A DNA stretch of 64,000 bases, taken from assembly GCF_019175285.1 (NCBI RefSeq), contig NC_056524.1:172754551-172818550 (forward strand), given 5' to 3'. The DNA is from Sceloporus undulatus (lineage: Eukaryota > Chordata > Lepidosauria > Squamata > Phrynosomatidae). Both the position numbers and the translations under genes were made by a program. The notes beneath the pieces were generated by a model. That model was not told the origin of the DNA. It was given only the letters and a program-made list of their open reading frames with translations, and searched no databases. This document shows, one piece after another, positions 1-12,300 of the stretch (its first letter is position 1; every line of letters begins with the position of its first letter).

Positions 1-1210
1 TTCTCCCTGGAAGGAGCCCATGGTCTGCTTGGATGGAGTCAGTCTAAGCTCTAAGAAGCTGAAATAATTGCTCAGAACATGGGGCAGTGCTCAGCATTTC
101 CTAACACTTTTTAAATGTCAGTTTCACACCAGGATACTTAAATCCTGTCGGGACATACTTTAAGCCAATTTCCCAGATTTCTCTTTTATTTAATATGCCT
201 TCTCAAGCAGAGCCAGCAGAATAAAGAGCTGAATAAACACTGCACAAGAAAGCACAAACATTTATGCACAACTCTGCCATTGGAGAAAGATGAAAAACAC
301 AGGCCTGAGGCCATCAAATTGATTTCTTAGTCTGAATTTAATCTCACTTATGTTGAGCAGAATTACTGGGTATTTATCAGCTTCGGCAGATGCAGCAGAT
401 ATTCAACAGATGTGTTCATATAGTGTTTATTAAAGAGACCTCAGGACAGCTTTGCATTTCTCTGAAAATAACTCAACATCAGTTTAAGCAACTTCATTCA
501 ACTCTTTCTCTTGTGAACAATTCTCCACTAAGAGAGATCATCTCAGTCTTTTAGGTACAAAGCAGATCTTTAGATAACCAGCAGAAAGAAAGGTTCAGAT
601 GCCCCATGGACTTTGAAACTGAACTAGCAATTAAAACTAAGAAAAGATGGCACAGCTCCAGACAATAATATCTACATTATTTAGTAGTATAAAGTCTTTC
701 ATAGAACACTGATACCCTTCCTAGCCTAGATCTTCAAAGAGACAAAAAAATATGGTTCAGTGATTTGAAAAAACATATTAAGCATTCTGTTTAGTACTTT
801 CTAAACCAGGCCAAGTTTTATCCTTTTGCTCTAGAAACAGATCAATAGCTTTGATGACTGTCAGTTTTTCCCCCCTCCAACAAAGGTAAAACTCTTCCAT
901 TTAGCCTAGAATTGGCAAGTTTTACTTATACAGTACCTTAAAGGTTTCTTCAGATGTACAGATGTATCTATGTCCAGATTTTCCAGATGTGCAGAAGTAC
1001 AGAGACTTCTTGAGAAATCCAATGTTCTCTGTCTAAGAAAGGGACAGTTAGCTTTGCACAGAATAGGGACAACCTGGATCTCAAGGAAAGTTCCTTTTTT
1101 TGTTCCTAAAAGAGTTGAAATTTTATTAATTTTATTGCCCTCTGCCCCTGATCCCCACATAGCCAAGAAAGGGAATGGCTTCTGTATGCACTGATGTCCC
1201 TCTCCAGTGA
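1..1210. other. Intergenic, nothing recognised
   Basis: AT-rich sequence with only short chance open frames and no repeat or exon that I recognise. Confidence 0.5.
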
Positions 1211-1326
1211 TTTTCAAACTTTGGCCCTCCAGGTGTTTTGGACTTCAGCTCCCAGAAGCCCCAGTCATCTTTGCCAAAACTGAAGTCAAAAACATCTGGA
1301 AGACCAAAGTTTGGAAGCCACTGCCT
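1211..1326. mobile_element. hAT-like palindromic MITE, family A
   Basis: Near-palindromic: opens with AAACTTTGGCCCTCCAGGTG and closes with the reverse complement form (CATCTGGAAGACCAAAGTTT). The middle has the 'gacttcagctcccagaa' word. It is one of about a dozen decayed copies of this family in the window. Confidence 0.65.
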
Positions 1327-1418
1327 AGACCATCTTAACTGACAACAGAAATAAAATCTGAGACAGTGTGTGACTCTAACGTTGTTACTTTTCCTCTCCT
1401 TTATGAATTTTAACCTCT

Positions 1419-1540
1419 TTGCCTGAAGAAGACGCTCCGAAAGCTCAGTGAAGCTCTGGTTTATTTTTTGCATTTTGGTTGGGCAATAAATTTATCACTA
1501 CTTTGTGGATTTTGTTGTATAGTGCATGGAAAGTTACATT
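1419..1540 (+). repeat. Retroelement 3' tail, family unresolved
   Basis: TTTGCCTGAAGAAG followed by CCGAAAGCTC, a 'tttggttgggcaataaa' block and 'tttgtggattttg'. The same pattern recurs at 3800-3945 (minus) and 5020-5110. It resembles 3' tails of Penelope-like retroelements in reptiles, but I cannot confirm the family. Confidence 0.45.
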
Positions 1541-1671
1541 TAAAAGTGATTCCATATAATCTCCATTGTAAGGCCCAAAATGTAGTTTACTACTATTCGA
1601 GATAGGAACATTCGTGAGAAAGTGGCACTACATAATGTTTACACTAAAAAAAGGTTTTTTTCAAGACAACG

Positions 1672-1891
1672 CCGGCCCTCTATACCCACAGATTCTGCAT
1701 CCATATATTCTACCACCCATGGCTTGAAATTAAAAAAAAATATATCCAAAAAGCAAATCTTGATTTTGCCATTTTATATAAGGGATAACATTTTCCTATG
1801 CCACTGTATATAATGGGACTTGAACGTCCATGGATTTTGGTATCCACAGGGGATTCTGGAACCAAACTCCAGTGGATACCAAGCACCACTG
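1672..1891 (-). mobile_element. Tc1/mariner-type MITE, family B
   Basis: Right end reads GGATACCAAGCACCACTG followed by TA; the internal 'ccatggattttggtatccac' block is shared with copies at 6484, 12495, 17098 and 57556. The left terminus is degraded. Confidence 0.6.
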
Positions 1892-1899
1892 TACATATA

Positions 1900-3570
1900 A
1901 TTTGATAAGAGAATGCTTAATTAATTTATGTTTATTCTAATTAACTAATTCATGCTAATTAACTAATCAATTAAAATTAATTCTAACATAAATGTACTTA
2001 TATTACTGCACTGAAATGCTTACTGGAATGAGACCGAAAAATTCCACCCATTATTTTACTGCCCTACCTCACCCATCCCTGTTTTGGATTTGGGAGAGAA
2101 AGAAATGACTGTATCTTACATATGCTTGACAGGTATCATTTTTAACAAGCAAGCACCAACAAGTCTCTTATTTTCAGTCAGAAAGTGGTATACTACTCTA
2201 CATCTGCTGCTTTCTGGGGGACAACTACTCCTCTGCTGTTCCGTCCCTTTTCTCTGTTGTTGTAACAAACACTCTGGAATCTGAAGAATCAGATACAAAG
2301 GAGTCAGATTGCCAGGAGTTTATGATTCTAGATAATGGCAGCCTCTCCATATCTGAGGAGCTGATGGTTGAAATAGTTGAGAGTCTACAAACTTGGGGAT
2401 GCACCGTTTCCTTTGAACACTGCCAAAGAGATAAGGAGAGGCTTCAAAGGTCCCAGTATCTGAAAATAGGAAAGACTGAGTCATTAACCACCTGGAAGCC
2501 AGAGGCAGCTACCTATAAATCTCTCAGCAGCTCCCTGGTTGTTGTTTCAACCATTCTATCTCTGTGACTGGCGGTGCTCCCTGCATTTGTGTGATCCTGA
2601 TCTTTGGACTTGCTATGACTAACAACTTGGTGTCTTCTGTTTATCTGGACTAACTGGACCTAGTTAAGAACAGGCTCCTTTAAAGCTTGCATTAGAACTT
2701 GGAGTGGCTTCACCATCCCACTGACATGAGAGTCACCAGACACCATTGCTGCTTCCTTTCTTGGGTGTCTGATAGTGGTAATGAAAGCAGCAAACGCAGA
2801 CTGGCACTTTCTTGATATGGGGCTGAAGACAGAGTGGTGGTGGATGGGCTGAGTAGAGTAAACCTGTGTAAGCTTACTCAGAATTCACTTGAGATGTTTT
2901 GTGGTAGTATCCACAGAAGCTTCTCAGATATCCAAATGTATCCACAGAGCTCTGAAATGTGGAACACCTTTGGATAAGCCTACATTAAAAAACAACAACC
3001 CTGCCAATAGGATTTCATGTTTAATACAATAATGTCTGAAAGTCACAGACACTTTCTGATCATCTGCACTGGTAGCTGCTGGTTTGTACATCGGTGTGTC
3101 ATTGAATCTGCTCTGGCTTTTCATCTCAGCTACCCAAGGTACTGAACCTTATCACCCAAATAGCTTCAGCACCTTGGATTGCTTCTTTAACATTCAGAAT
3201 AACAACCAAAAAAGGAATAACCAGCCCACCAATGGGGAAGCTACCAGTTGTCCTGGACTTGTATGGTCTGTACCTGGAAAAGCCAAAGTTGCCCTTTTCA
3301 GCATAGTTTCAAATATGGTATTTCTCTTCCAAATTTGTTCCTGCATTTACTGGTCATTTGGGGGTGGATGAGAAGCATACCCCCTGGCACCAGATGAAAC
3401 TGTTCAAAGTATAATTAAGCTGGTTAAAGCTATAAATGCCCCTTTACAATAGCTGATGACCTCAGGTAGCTGAAAAGAATTAAGATGCCCTAAGCTAGGA
3501 CATGAATTACATTCCAGGTCACAAAATGCATTTAACCAACAGCAAGCACTAGCTGCTTTTATCACATGTA
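1900..3570. other. Intergenic, nothing recognised
   Basis: No exon or known repeat seen. A short AT-rich direct repeat (aattaactaatt words) lies at 1920-1985. Confidence 0.45.
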
Positions 3571-3572
3571 AT

Positions 3573-3684
3573 AAGAGGAAGGCAATGGCAAACCTGCTCT
3601 AAAGAAATCTTGCCAAGAAAACCACATGATAAGTTTGCCTTAGGGTCGGCATAAACCAGAAACAACTTGAAGGCATACAGGAAC
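3573..3684 (+). repeat. tRNA-derived SINE, 3' part
   Basis: The body words 'ggcaatggcaaacctgctct' and 'cttgccaagaaaaccacatg' and the tail 'ggtcggcataaaccag...cttgaaggcat' match the full copy at 8814-9044. The tRNA head is missing. Confidence 0.65.
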
Positions 3685-3799
3685 AATATGGCTGGGCAGC
3701 AAGGTCTCTTGCCCAAAGTAAATGTCCTAAAGAAAAAGAATGTTGCTAAAGAACTACCCAATGTATTAGTACAATTTATAACAATAAATACGCTGCATA

Positions 3800-3945
3800 A
3801 TGGTATCAGAAACACATACCATACAGGGTATAGCAACATTCAAAAGCCACAAAATAGTGACACTTTTATTGAATCAACCAAAATGTACAAAATACACAAT
3901 GTAAGCTTTCAAAGCTCTACTGGCTTCTTCATCAGGCAAAGGTGT
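3800..3945 (-). repeat. Retroelement 3' tail, minus strand
   Basis: On the minus strand: GCCTGATGAAGAAGCCAGTA, GCTTTGAAAGCTT, then 'ttggttgattcaataaaa' and 'actattttgtggctttt'. Same tail family as 1419-1540. Confidence 0.45.
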
Positions 3946-4264
3946 TAAAAGTAAAAAAGGAGAAAGAAAGAAAGAAAAATGACGATGTTGGAGTCATAGG
4001 CCTACATTTTGTCAAAATGTTATAGTTGTTCTCCATTAAGATATAACAGAGGGATATCCAGGCAGGTCATTACTTCTTCTTGGCTATTTAGGCTCTGGGA
4101 GACAAATAATTCTAAAAGTCAGGAACTGAAATTTAAATTCAACATTGTCCATTAGGAACACAAAAGAAACAGCCATTTGTGTGTATCTATGTGTTGCTAA
4201 TGGACTTTAGATTTCATTTTCTGGGGTTCATGAGGCCAATGGAGCTTGGAAAGCTTCCATCATA

Positions 4265-5010
4265 TGCTTTGCACAGGTAGGACTATCCTACAAATCAGGA
4301 TTGTCCTACGGATGACCATACTGCACATGGAGGACTGTCCTACAAATCTGGATTGTCCTATGCAGGACTGACCTCCACCTGCAGGACTGTCCTACAAATG
4401 TAAGATGCATAAAAAATTTAGGACACCCTAGAAAAGTATACCTCTGAAGAAAGATGGTGAGACACGAAAATGAAAGGTACTCTGTTGTGTGAATCTGTGG
4501 AAATGTAGGCCGTGACCGTGAAATGTAGGCCATGTTCTGGAAACTTAGGAGGGTTCCAAAACTTTTTTGTTATATCCTGGCAATGGTAGACATGTCCAGG
4601 AAATGTGAAGGCCATTGAGTCCATAGGCCTATTCTGGTTCGGACTAACCAACAAGAGTTTGGCTACTATATGATTTAGAAAACAGCTGTTCCCAAATTTT
4701 GGATCTCCATATGTTTTGGACTTCAACTCTCAGAACTCCTGACTGTTGGACAAGCTAGCTGGGGCTTCTGAGAGTTTAAGTTGAAAACACCTGGAAGACC
4801 AAAGAAAGATGTGTGCAGAGGAACAGAGTATTGAATTATACTCTGCTGTGGAAATGTGGGACATTTCTTGGAAATTTAGGTTGCATCCTGGAAATGTAGG
4901 ATGGGGAAGCTATAAATTCAGGGTGGCCTCCACATGTATGATTGTCCTAGACATACAAGATTGTCCTCCATAGAGCTGTTATCCACATATAGGACTGTAT
5001 AGGACATACA
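4265..5010. repeat. Degenerate short tandem repeats, interrupted
   Basis: At 4270-4400 the words AGGACTGTCCTACAAAT and GGATTGTCCTA recur five or six times at 20-30 base spacing. Related words such as 'ctggaaatgtagg' and 'gattgtcctagacata' continue to about 5010. A family A MITE at 4682-4803 interrupts the array. Confidence 0.5.
4682..4803. mobile_element. hAT-like palindromic MITE, family A
   Basis: Left arm 'ccatatgttttggacttcaactctcagaa' style, right arm the inverted form 'gagagtttaagttgaaaaca'. It lies inside the degenerate repeat array. Confidence 0.6.
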
Positions 5011-5019
5011 TAGGACATA

Positions 5020-5110
5020 CATGTTGGATGGCCAATAAATGTCTCACTGTTTTGTGAATTTTGGATGTTATTGTACTTTGCTGTATAGCCCATACGGCTA
5101 CCCCTGGATA
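5020..5110 (+). repeat. Retroelement 3' tail fragment
   Basis: 'atggccaataaatgtctcac', 'ttttgtgaattttggatgtt' and 'tgtatagccca' parallel 1478-1530. Confidence 0.4.
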
Positions 5111-6480
5111 TGTTTTTTGGATATACCATACAGGTAAACCATTTAATAATAGCAAATGAAATATATTGGAAACCATAAACAATAAATCAACATTGTGATA
5201 AACAATTCACCGATCGTACTGGATTGTGCAACAACTGTAGTACTAATTGTACTAATACATTGTAGTTCTTGAAGCAACATTCTGTTTCTTTAGGGCAGTT
5301 ATTTTTATTACTTCCCAGCATATTTCTCATATTAAAGTAAGGAACGCACAAGATCAAAAACTGGATTCAAGATAAGCCCCACTGTTCATCTCTAAAATTA
5401 TTGATCTTTCCCTCTTCCATACCTTTTTGCTTCTTCCTTGTTAATTTAGAAAAAGCTGTTTGCGTTTTGTGACAGAAAGGTAAAATTCAGCTGGCACAAG
5501 AGTGGCCTCTAAGGTGAGCATTAATACATTTTCACCACCAGGCAGTGCCACCCCAGTCTTATTAGTGACTGAGTTGCAGGTGGAATTTCACAGCAAAAAA
5601 TAAAGTAAAATAAAATAAAATGTGGAGGGGGGTTGCTGAGCAAAGACATCCAAGGAGCATGGGGTGAAATCTGGAAATGCATCACAATAATTTGTGAATT
5701 TTCCTCATCGTTTACTCACAACACATTTTTAAAAGAGTTGCTACGGTGACCATTTAGCAGTTTGTCATTAATTAAAGTCACTGCCATAACAGACTCTTTC
5801 TTGCAGTGTTAAAGCTTGTAGCAAGAAAGGTCAGAGAATGGAGATTAATTGCACATCCAATTACAGACATTCATGGTCTGAGGAACTCAGCTCAAGACCT
5901 CACCGGCCCCTTTGAGGAATAGCTGGATTTGGATATTCAGACTAAACAAAGATCCAGATCAGTCCTTCCATGCCTCTGTGCCTCTTTTCTAGTTATAATT
6001 GACTGAAGCTCTCATTGGGCTGCACATACTTTTGACATACTTCCCATTCTTTCGTTGTCATAGAGAGGCAGCCAAACTTGTCACAATTCACTTACTTTTC
6101 TGTCCTGTCTTGTCGTTTTTAACCTATGAATTTGAAGATATCGTGTCAGAATTCATGTCATTGCCTTAGAGGATCCGTGGAACAGCGCAGAAATATTAAT
6201 GAATGTGTTACAAGACTTCAGGGGGGAAATCAGGCCTGAAGATTAACAAGGACATGACAAATATAATAACAAAGAACATGCCATAAGAAAAAGAGCTGGA
6301 TCTAAGTAAGAAATCTGGCTTTAAGATTAGCCAAGAAAGTAAAATATTTGGGAGTAGAACTGACCCCCCCCCCACAAAACCATATCTCTTTCAAACAATT
6401 TTCAGAAAATCTAGGAGAAAATTAAAATGGATTTGGAGAATTGGACAAGTTTTAAATTGCTCTCTGTAATCCTGAACTTT
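5110..6480. other. Intergenic, nothing recognised
   Basis: No exon or repeat family recognised beyond a short (AAAAT)n-like run near 5600. Confidence 0.45.
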
Positions 6481-6483
6481 GGA

Positions 6484-6533
6484 CTGGGGAGGGGTCCTGG
6501 AACCAAATCCCAGTGGATACCAAGGGACCATTG
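6484..6533 (-). mobile_element. Tc1/mariner-type MITE, family B, one end
   Basis: About 50 bases of the end: 'ggtcctggaaccaaatccca' and 'gtggataccaagggaccattg', then TA. Confidence 0.55.
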
Positions 6534-6574
6534 TATATTAAGTAAGTTTAAATAATAATAATAATAATAAAATT

Positions 6575-7125
6575 TACACATATGTGGTGGCAATGTAAAT
6601 GTGTAAAACATTTTTGGGAAACAGTAATATTAGAAATAGAAAATATTATGGATATAAGAAAAGAAAAGAAACCAAATATAGTATTGTTATCACTGTATAA
6701 TGATGTCGAATGGAAAAAAGAAGAAAGAAATCTTGTAACAAATTTGCTTACAGCAGTGAGATTAATTATAGCAAGAAGCTGGAAAATGAAAATAAATGTG
6801 GAACTGGAGGATTGGTATAAAGAAAGTCTGGCAAATAGCTATTAATAATAAATTAATATGTAAACTGGAAGTGAAGAAAGGATTATGGAAAAGAAACGAT
6901 TTTGATGAAATATGGAAAAAATATTGAAAAAGTATTCACAAAAGAAGGTGGAAAATTACCTTCACAAGATGAATTAAAATTTTGGTTGGATTATATGGAT
7001 GGGAATGGCTCCAGGGAAGGGCTGCACTGAGGTGATATTTAGTATAAAATAAGTGTTAAAGCATATATTTGTATGAAGAAAGCATAATAATTTGTATTGT
7101 AAAATTTAATAAAAAAACTAAAGTC
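6575..7125 (+). mobile_element. L1-type LINE, ORF2 C-terminus and 3' UTR
   Basis: An open stretch of 88 codons reads HMWWQCKCVKHFWETVIL, then later RLIIARSWKMKINVELEDWY. This is the L1 ORF2 C-terminal pattern: the WW-C-K-W zinc-knuckle region and the 'A-W' block before the end. It is followed by a further FDEIWKKY segment, a stop and an A-rich end near 7120. 5'-truncated and broken. Confidence 0.75.
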
Positions 7126-7475
7126 ATGTTATCCAAATTGTATAAATTGCTTTTGAAAATTCAAATGGAAAAAGAAGTGATAAAAGATAACGTGATTGGG
7201 TGGTCTTAAAACATTGGGCATATTTAAAGTTAGCTCAATGGGAGAAGACCTAGACAAAAAGGCGGAAATATAAGTGTCAAGATATTAGGGGGAAATATTA
7301 AAAATGTTTTACCATTGCTATCTGACTCCAGACAAACTTTCTAAAAGATTTAAATAACAGTTGTTGGAAATTTTTAAAGGAGAAAGGAACTTTTTTTGTA
7401 TGTGGTGGTCCTGGCCAAAAACAAAAAAATACTGGGTGGAAATATGCAAATTGACAGATGTCAAAAGTGGCAGAT
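7126..7475 (+). mobile_element. L1-type LINE, second ORF2 fragment
   Basis: Shifting frames give LYKLLLKIQMEKEVIKDN, YLTPDKLSKRFK and MWWSWPKTKKYWVEICKL, the part of ORF2 that normally precedes the block in the neighbouring copy. It is therefore a separate, frameshifted insertion and not a continuation. Confidence 0.65.
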
Positions 7476-7714
7476 ATAGTGTTTCAGGATGGACAGATTA
7501 GACTCATTGATAATCTTGAAGTCCTTTGACCTGCAATCCCTATTAGAAGACTGGTGTCATTGGTCAGATGAGGTAGTGCAGATGCACTTTGCAGTCAGGT
7601 TTAAGCTGAGGAAAGGGATTTAGGTTCCTGGCTCCAGTTCAGTTAAACGTCTCCATTCAGCTCTTCAATCAGGAGCAAGGCAGCATCCAGTTCAGAGGCA
7701 GCATCCACTACAGA

Positions 7715-7890
7715 ATTATAGTGTTATTATTCCACTTTAACTGACATGGTATTTTTGAGAGGTGCATTTAGAATTCTCAGCCAGAGTATTCCAGTGCTTC
7801 AGCAAACTACAAACATCAGGAGCCCATAGGATTGAACCATGGGAATTACAGTGATATTACAGGAGTAAAATTGAGTAGTATAAGTGAACT
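7715..7890. mobile_element. Palindromic MITE, family C
   Basis: Starts 'atagtgttattattccactt' and 'taactgacatgg', ends in a weak inverted form. Copies at 17700, 28893 and 41268. Confidence 0.5.
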
Positions 7891-7904
7891 CATGTCTCTT
7901 TTGA

Positions 7905-8025
7905 CTGAGTGAAGCGCCAACGCTCAGAAACATTATTATTTGGACTACAATTTCCAGAATCTCCCACGCTGGCTAAAGAAATTCTGGACCCCAAAAAGTA
8001 GCTTTCCAAAGTCCTGGACTAGCTT
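7905..8025. mobile_element. hAT-like MITE, family A
   Basis: 'ttggactacaatttccagaa' with a weak inverted partner near 8010. Decayed. Confidence 0.45.
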
Positions 8026-8813
8026 CCCCCATGAGCTTATATCCATTTCAACAAACCCAAACTTTCAGTTGCAATGCCTTCTGTCCATTCCCAAACAGCT
8101 GTCTTTCTAAGTCTGCCACCTCCAGGACTGCAGGGTTATAAGGTGCCAAAGTGGAAAACAAATGTTGAGCTTCAATTGTGTGCTCATACAGTTATATTTT
8201 GAGTGGAAGTAGCCAAGAAGTAACAGGTGGATGTGAAACATACAGATAACCCAAAGTAAGAGTGCCTGTGTGCCTCCACAGGGACTGAGGATTGACTACA
8301 GTTAAAACCAATGGCACAATTACCTGTTCTTTGCAGGGTTCTTTTTTGTCCCTTAGGTTTTATCACCTTTTTAAACACCTCCTCTTCTTCTCATTTTCTT
8401 TATCCCCATGTGCTGATGGTGAATCCTGCTAGTTTGTGTCAATATTTAGCTCTGCTATTGCTACCCTCCTGGTGACTCATACAGCTTTATTCCTTGGTTT
8501 GAAGTACGCTTGAAAAACTCTCATGGAACAAAGGGCTTCGTGAGACAAAGCTGTGCAAGAACATCTCGTTCATCTCGGGGTTGTTGAAAACCCTTGGAGA
8601 ACTTAGAACAGCAGTTATATCCTGATCAACACAACTTCTTGCTTCTTAACATCCGCTTATTATCTCAAAATTCCTCCCTGTAAAAGGTACTGTTTACAGT
8701 ACAGTTTTCTCAGAGGGAGATTTGTGCCTATTCATTGTACTGTATCTCTTTGTTCAGAGTTTCACTAGGATTTATTCCTAGGTAAATGTCTATTCCTAGG
8801 TACTTATTCCTAT

Positions 8814-9012
8814 ACCAGCATGGCATAGTGGTTTGAGTATTGGACTAGGACTCTGGAGACCAGCGTTCGATTCCCTGCTCAGCCATGAAACTCAGTGGGT
8901 GACATTAAGCAAGTCACATACTCTCAGCCTCAGAGGCTGGCAAAGGCAAACCTCCTCTGAACAAATATTGTCAAGGAAACCCCATGATGAGCCAGAAACA
9001 ATTTGAAGCTAC

Positions 9013-9044
<32 letters not shown>
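8814..9044 (+). repeat. tRNA-derived SINE, full length
   Basis: Head GCATGGCATAGTGGTTTGAG (A-box-like) and GCGTTCGATTCCC (B box), as in a tRNA-derived pol III promoter. Then the 'tcagcctcagagg' body, the 'cttgccaag'-like segment and a (CAA)n tail. It is a SINE rather than a tRNA gene because the tRNA fold is not maintained past the B box. Confidence 0.85.
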
Positions 9045-9045
<1 letters not shown>

Positions 9046-9149
9046 CATCTATAAAACCACACCCAACTATGTGTTTTAAAAAACTCAACCTCAATATGGA
9101 AAAGAGATGTGAAAGAGGCTAGAATACTCTAGGAGCAGTCCATTACCTC

Positions 9150-9337
9150 CAGTGATGGCGAACCTAAGGCACGTGTGCCAGAGGTGGCACTCAGAGCCCT
9201 CTCTGTGGGCACATGTGCCATCGGAATTTGACAGAGTTTGTTACTAGAAAGCCAGGGGGACATGGCACTTTGCAATAAATAAGTGAGTTTTGGGTTGCAG
9301 TTTGGGCACTCGGCCTCTAAAAGGTTCACCATCACTG
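9150..9337. mobile_element. hAT-like MITE, CAGTGATGG termini
   Basis: Terminal inverted repeats CAGTGATGGCGAACCT and AGGTTCACCATCACTG, 188 bases, internal 'gtgccagaggtggcac' palindrome. The flanking 8-mers (ATTACCTC and ACCTAAGC) no longer match. Confidence 0.75.
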
Positions 9338-9339
9338 AC

Positions 9340-12300
9340 CTAAGCACTCCTTGTTGGCACCAGGTGCTTATTCACAAGTGCATCCTGTTGTGTCACTTGC
9401 CACCTAGCCTCAATCACATCACTGGGCACCTTGTTCTGAGCTCAGGGGGAGCGTTTCATGTCAGTTGTGGTGGCAGGCAGAATGAAAGGTCACACATGTA
9501 AACAGCCACCACACATCACTGTGTGTAGGGGCGGGTTACAGATTTTCTGGGAAAATCTGGAGCAAAAAGTGAGTTTTTAAAATCCATTTTAGGGGTAGCA
9601 TAACACGACTTCAGTGCTGACCTAGCTGTACATCATCAGGACAATTTGCACCAGAATCAGGGACTGAGCCCTGCATCATCTGGACTGATTGCCGTGATTA
9701 TGCGAGGAGGACATGTTATTTGGTCCATGCAGACATGGTTCCACATAGGCATCATATCTGAATTTTGGGGAGAATATATCTTACTGCCCCTCATGAAAAG
9801 AAAAAGGATAGTGGGAATAATGGGGAACTTCCAGTGCTGTTTTTTTAGGTGACTTTAGACAGGGAACATTTAAAACTGACGTTGCAACCACAACTACAGT
9901 AGAATCTACTATAGAAATTTATTTTGTAGAAGAGAGTGACGCCATTGCATCTTAAAACACAAGTTGCATAAAATGAGTTGCAACAGCAGAAAAATTCAGG
10001 ACAATTCTCAATAAAAATTTGTTTATACACCTAGTGTGGTTATCATGCAGCCTTTTAGATGGTGTTAGACTCCAAGTCCCATCAGCTCTGGCCAGTGTAG
10101 TCAATGGTGAAGAGTGCTAGAAACTGCATTTCAGCAACATTTGAAGGGCTGCATGATTCCCAAACCTGCCATGTGCTAATACTGTACAGTATTTCCATAC
10201 CCGCTGCCTTATGGATACATTAGACTACAGTTCCCACCATCCTTAACCACTATGGGCACAGTATGTGAGGACAGTGAGAGTTGTATTCCAGGGAAGGCTG
10301 TGCTGATACATTTTGAAATTTAGTGTTTGTTACACAAGTTCCTTCCATTTAATTTTTATTTCAACCTGACCCCAAACGGCTCTGAACTGCATGTGTTCTT
10401 TTATCCACAGAAACAAGAGAACAAGAATCATGTTGACCCTGAGAAGCTGGAATTAACAAGCCAATGAGTTTGGAGCCCTATGGAGCCAGCTGGGAAATTA
10501 CCAGGGTGCCAGCTCAATAGGAACCCTGAAAACAAAGCCTGGGCCACTTGCATTACAAGAACCATTACCCCATAGTAAACAGCTTCCAAAATAGCACAGT
10601 TGGGTAGGTGCCCGTGGCGTTTTTCATGAACGCGGTTATTAACTACCACGACATCACAGAAACCAATACACCAGGCAACAATACAGTTGCATCAAGAAAG
10701 TGTTGGGGATCGTGATTCAAACGATTTTAATAAAATTAAAAAATCGTTTTGCCTCTCCATGTATGTAAATGATGTGTGCATACATGTGTGTGAATGTGGC
10801 TTTTCTTCAAGCCTTTTTCTAACCGCTGCCACCTTCTGTGTTCCATACAAATGTATTGACGTTTTGTATCAATTCACTTACTTTTGAGTGGACATGTCTA
10901 GAATTGCTCCTTTTTGTGTATAGGAATTGTGGGTTTTGAAACCATGCTCTAGCAGCAGAAGTCCTGAAGCACCATGAAAGCAATCCCACTTACTGGGATA
11001 CATAGAATCTACTTAATCAGAGAGGAATCAGGTGCTTGATGTAACCAGTCTACACAAAAAGTATCCCAATAATTGTGTTATCTTTTACAGCAGTCAACCC
11101 TAACCTTGGAAACCTTGTGCTGGACTACTGTTTGCATCATCCTCAGATATCATGACAAATTCTGGCCAGCATAGTTTTGTGAGAATGGCGGGTGTTGCAC
11201 CCCTACACACTCATCTAGAAGGGGTCAAATTAAGGGAAGTTTGTTTTAGATGTAATAAGTCTTTTTGCTGTTTTTGCTTCTGCAGACTAGCCTATCACTG
11301 ATAGATTTTAACTTGTGGTCTAGTGCAGTCCTTCTCAGGTTATCTAATATGGGAGACTGGCAATTCCTCTCTCCATATGCTAGGGACTAGTGCCATATTT
11401 CCCCTTTCAGTAGCAATCATCTAGTGAACTGAGCTGGGTGATGGCAGAAAGAGTGGAAACATTTTTGGGAAGCTTATCAACAGTAATTAATACACACACA
11501 TACTATTATTAATTATTATTATATTGGAGCACAAAGTGGCTTACAAATTAAAAGGACAATGTGATTAAAAGCACACAAAAGTGCTTTACACCTCTTGTAA
11601 AGTGCAACTACAACTCTTGAAATTCAGCAGCCTGAATTTACTGATCATGGATGCTAGGGGACTGTGGATGTTATAGTTCAGAAGAGTAACTTGGCAGGGC
11701 CTATTTATCACAAGTTCCTTCATGGTAAAGACAGGTTAGTCATTATTAATCATCTTTCTTGGCAATTTGGAGTGAAAAAGGAGTGTTGGATGAGTTTTAG
11801 GCAGCATGCTCAATTAATGTGGGGTGGCTATGGGACTCCCAGAGGCCTTATCCGCGCACTTGAAAATGTAAATAGCCATGGATATGTTTCCCTCAAGGCA
11901 GACCTACTGTTTTAGAGCATTACAATACTTTATGCCTTGAGGGGGTGAAAAGCACACTTCAGATACTATGCATAAGCAGTGCAAACAATTTAGAAGCAGC
12001 ACAAGAGGTGAAAATTGGTTATCTTCTCTGCCCAGAAAGTACTGACACTTAAAGGAGGTGAGAGCAAAATCAGGACCAAATGTGCACAGAACAATTTGAT
12101 CTGACTGACAGTACATAATTCAAGTGCTGTTAGTTATGTATTCTCTTACTGCACTGCTTAAAAATAATAGTAATAATATAGGCTGAATGTAAGACCAGTA
12201 ATGAGCAGTGACACTCTTCAGTGATCTTTCCCTCCCACAGAAGGTACAAATAACTTAGAAGAAAAGTCTAGAAGTGTATGAGCGTATAACTATTGTCTTA

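Noticed and set aside
4265-4440. CRISPR-like array
   Set aside because: Short degenerate words at irregular spacing in a vertebrate genome; not direct repeats with spacers.
8814-8890. tRNA gene
   Set aside because: A and B boxes are present but belong to a SINE with a (CAA)n tail; the cloverleaf is not maintained.
10428-10649. Minus-strand frame, and an exon-like plus-strand stretch after TTTATCCACAG
   Set aside because: An acceptor-like site exists, but there is no similarity and no neighbouring exon to join.
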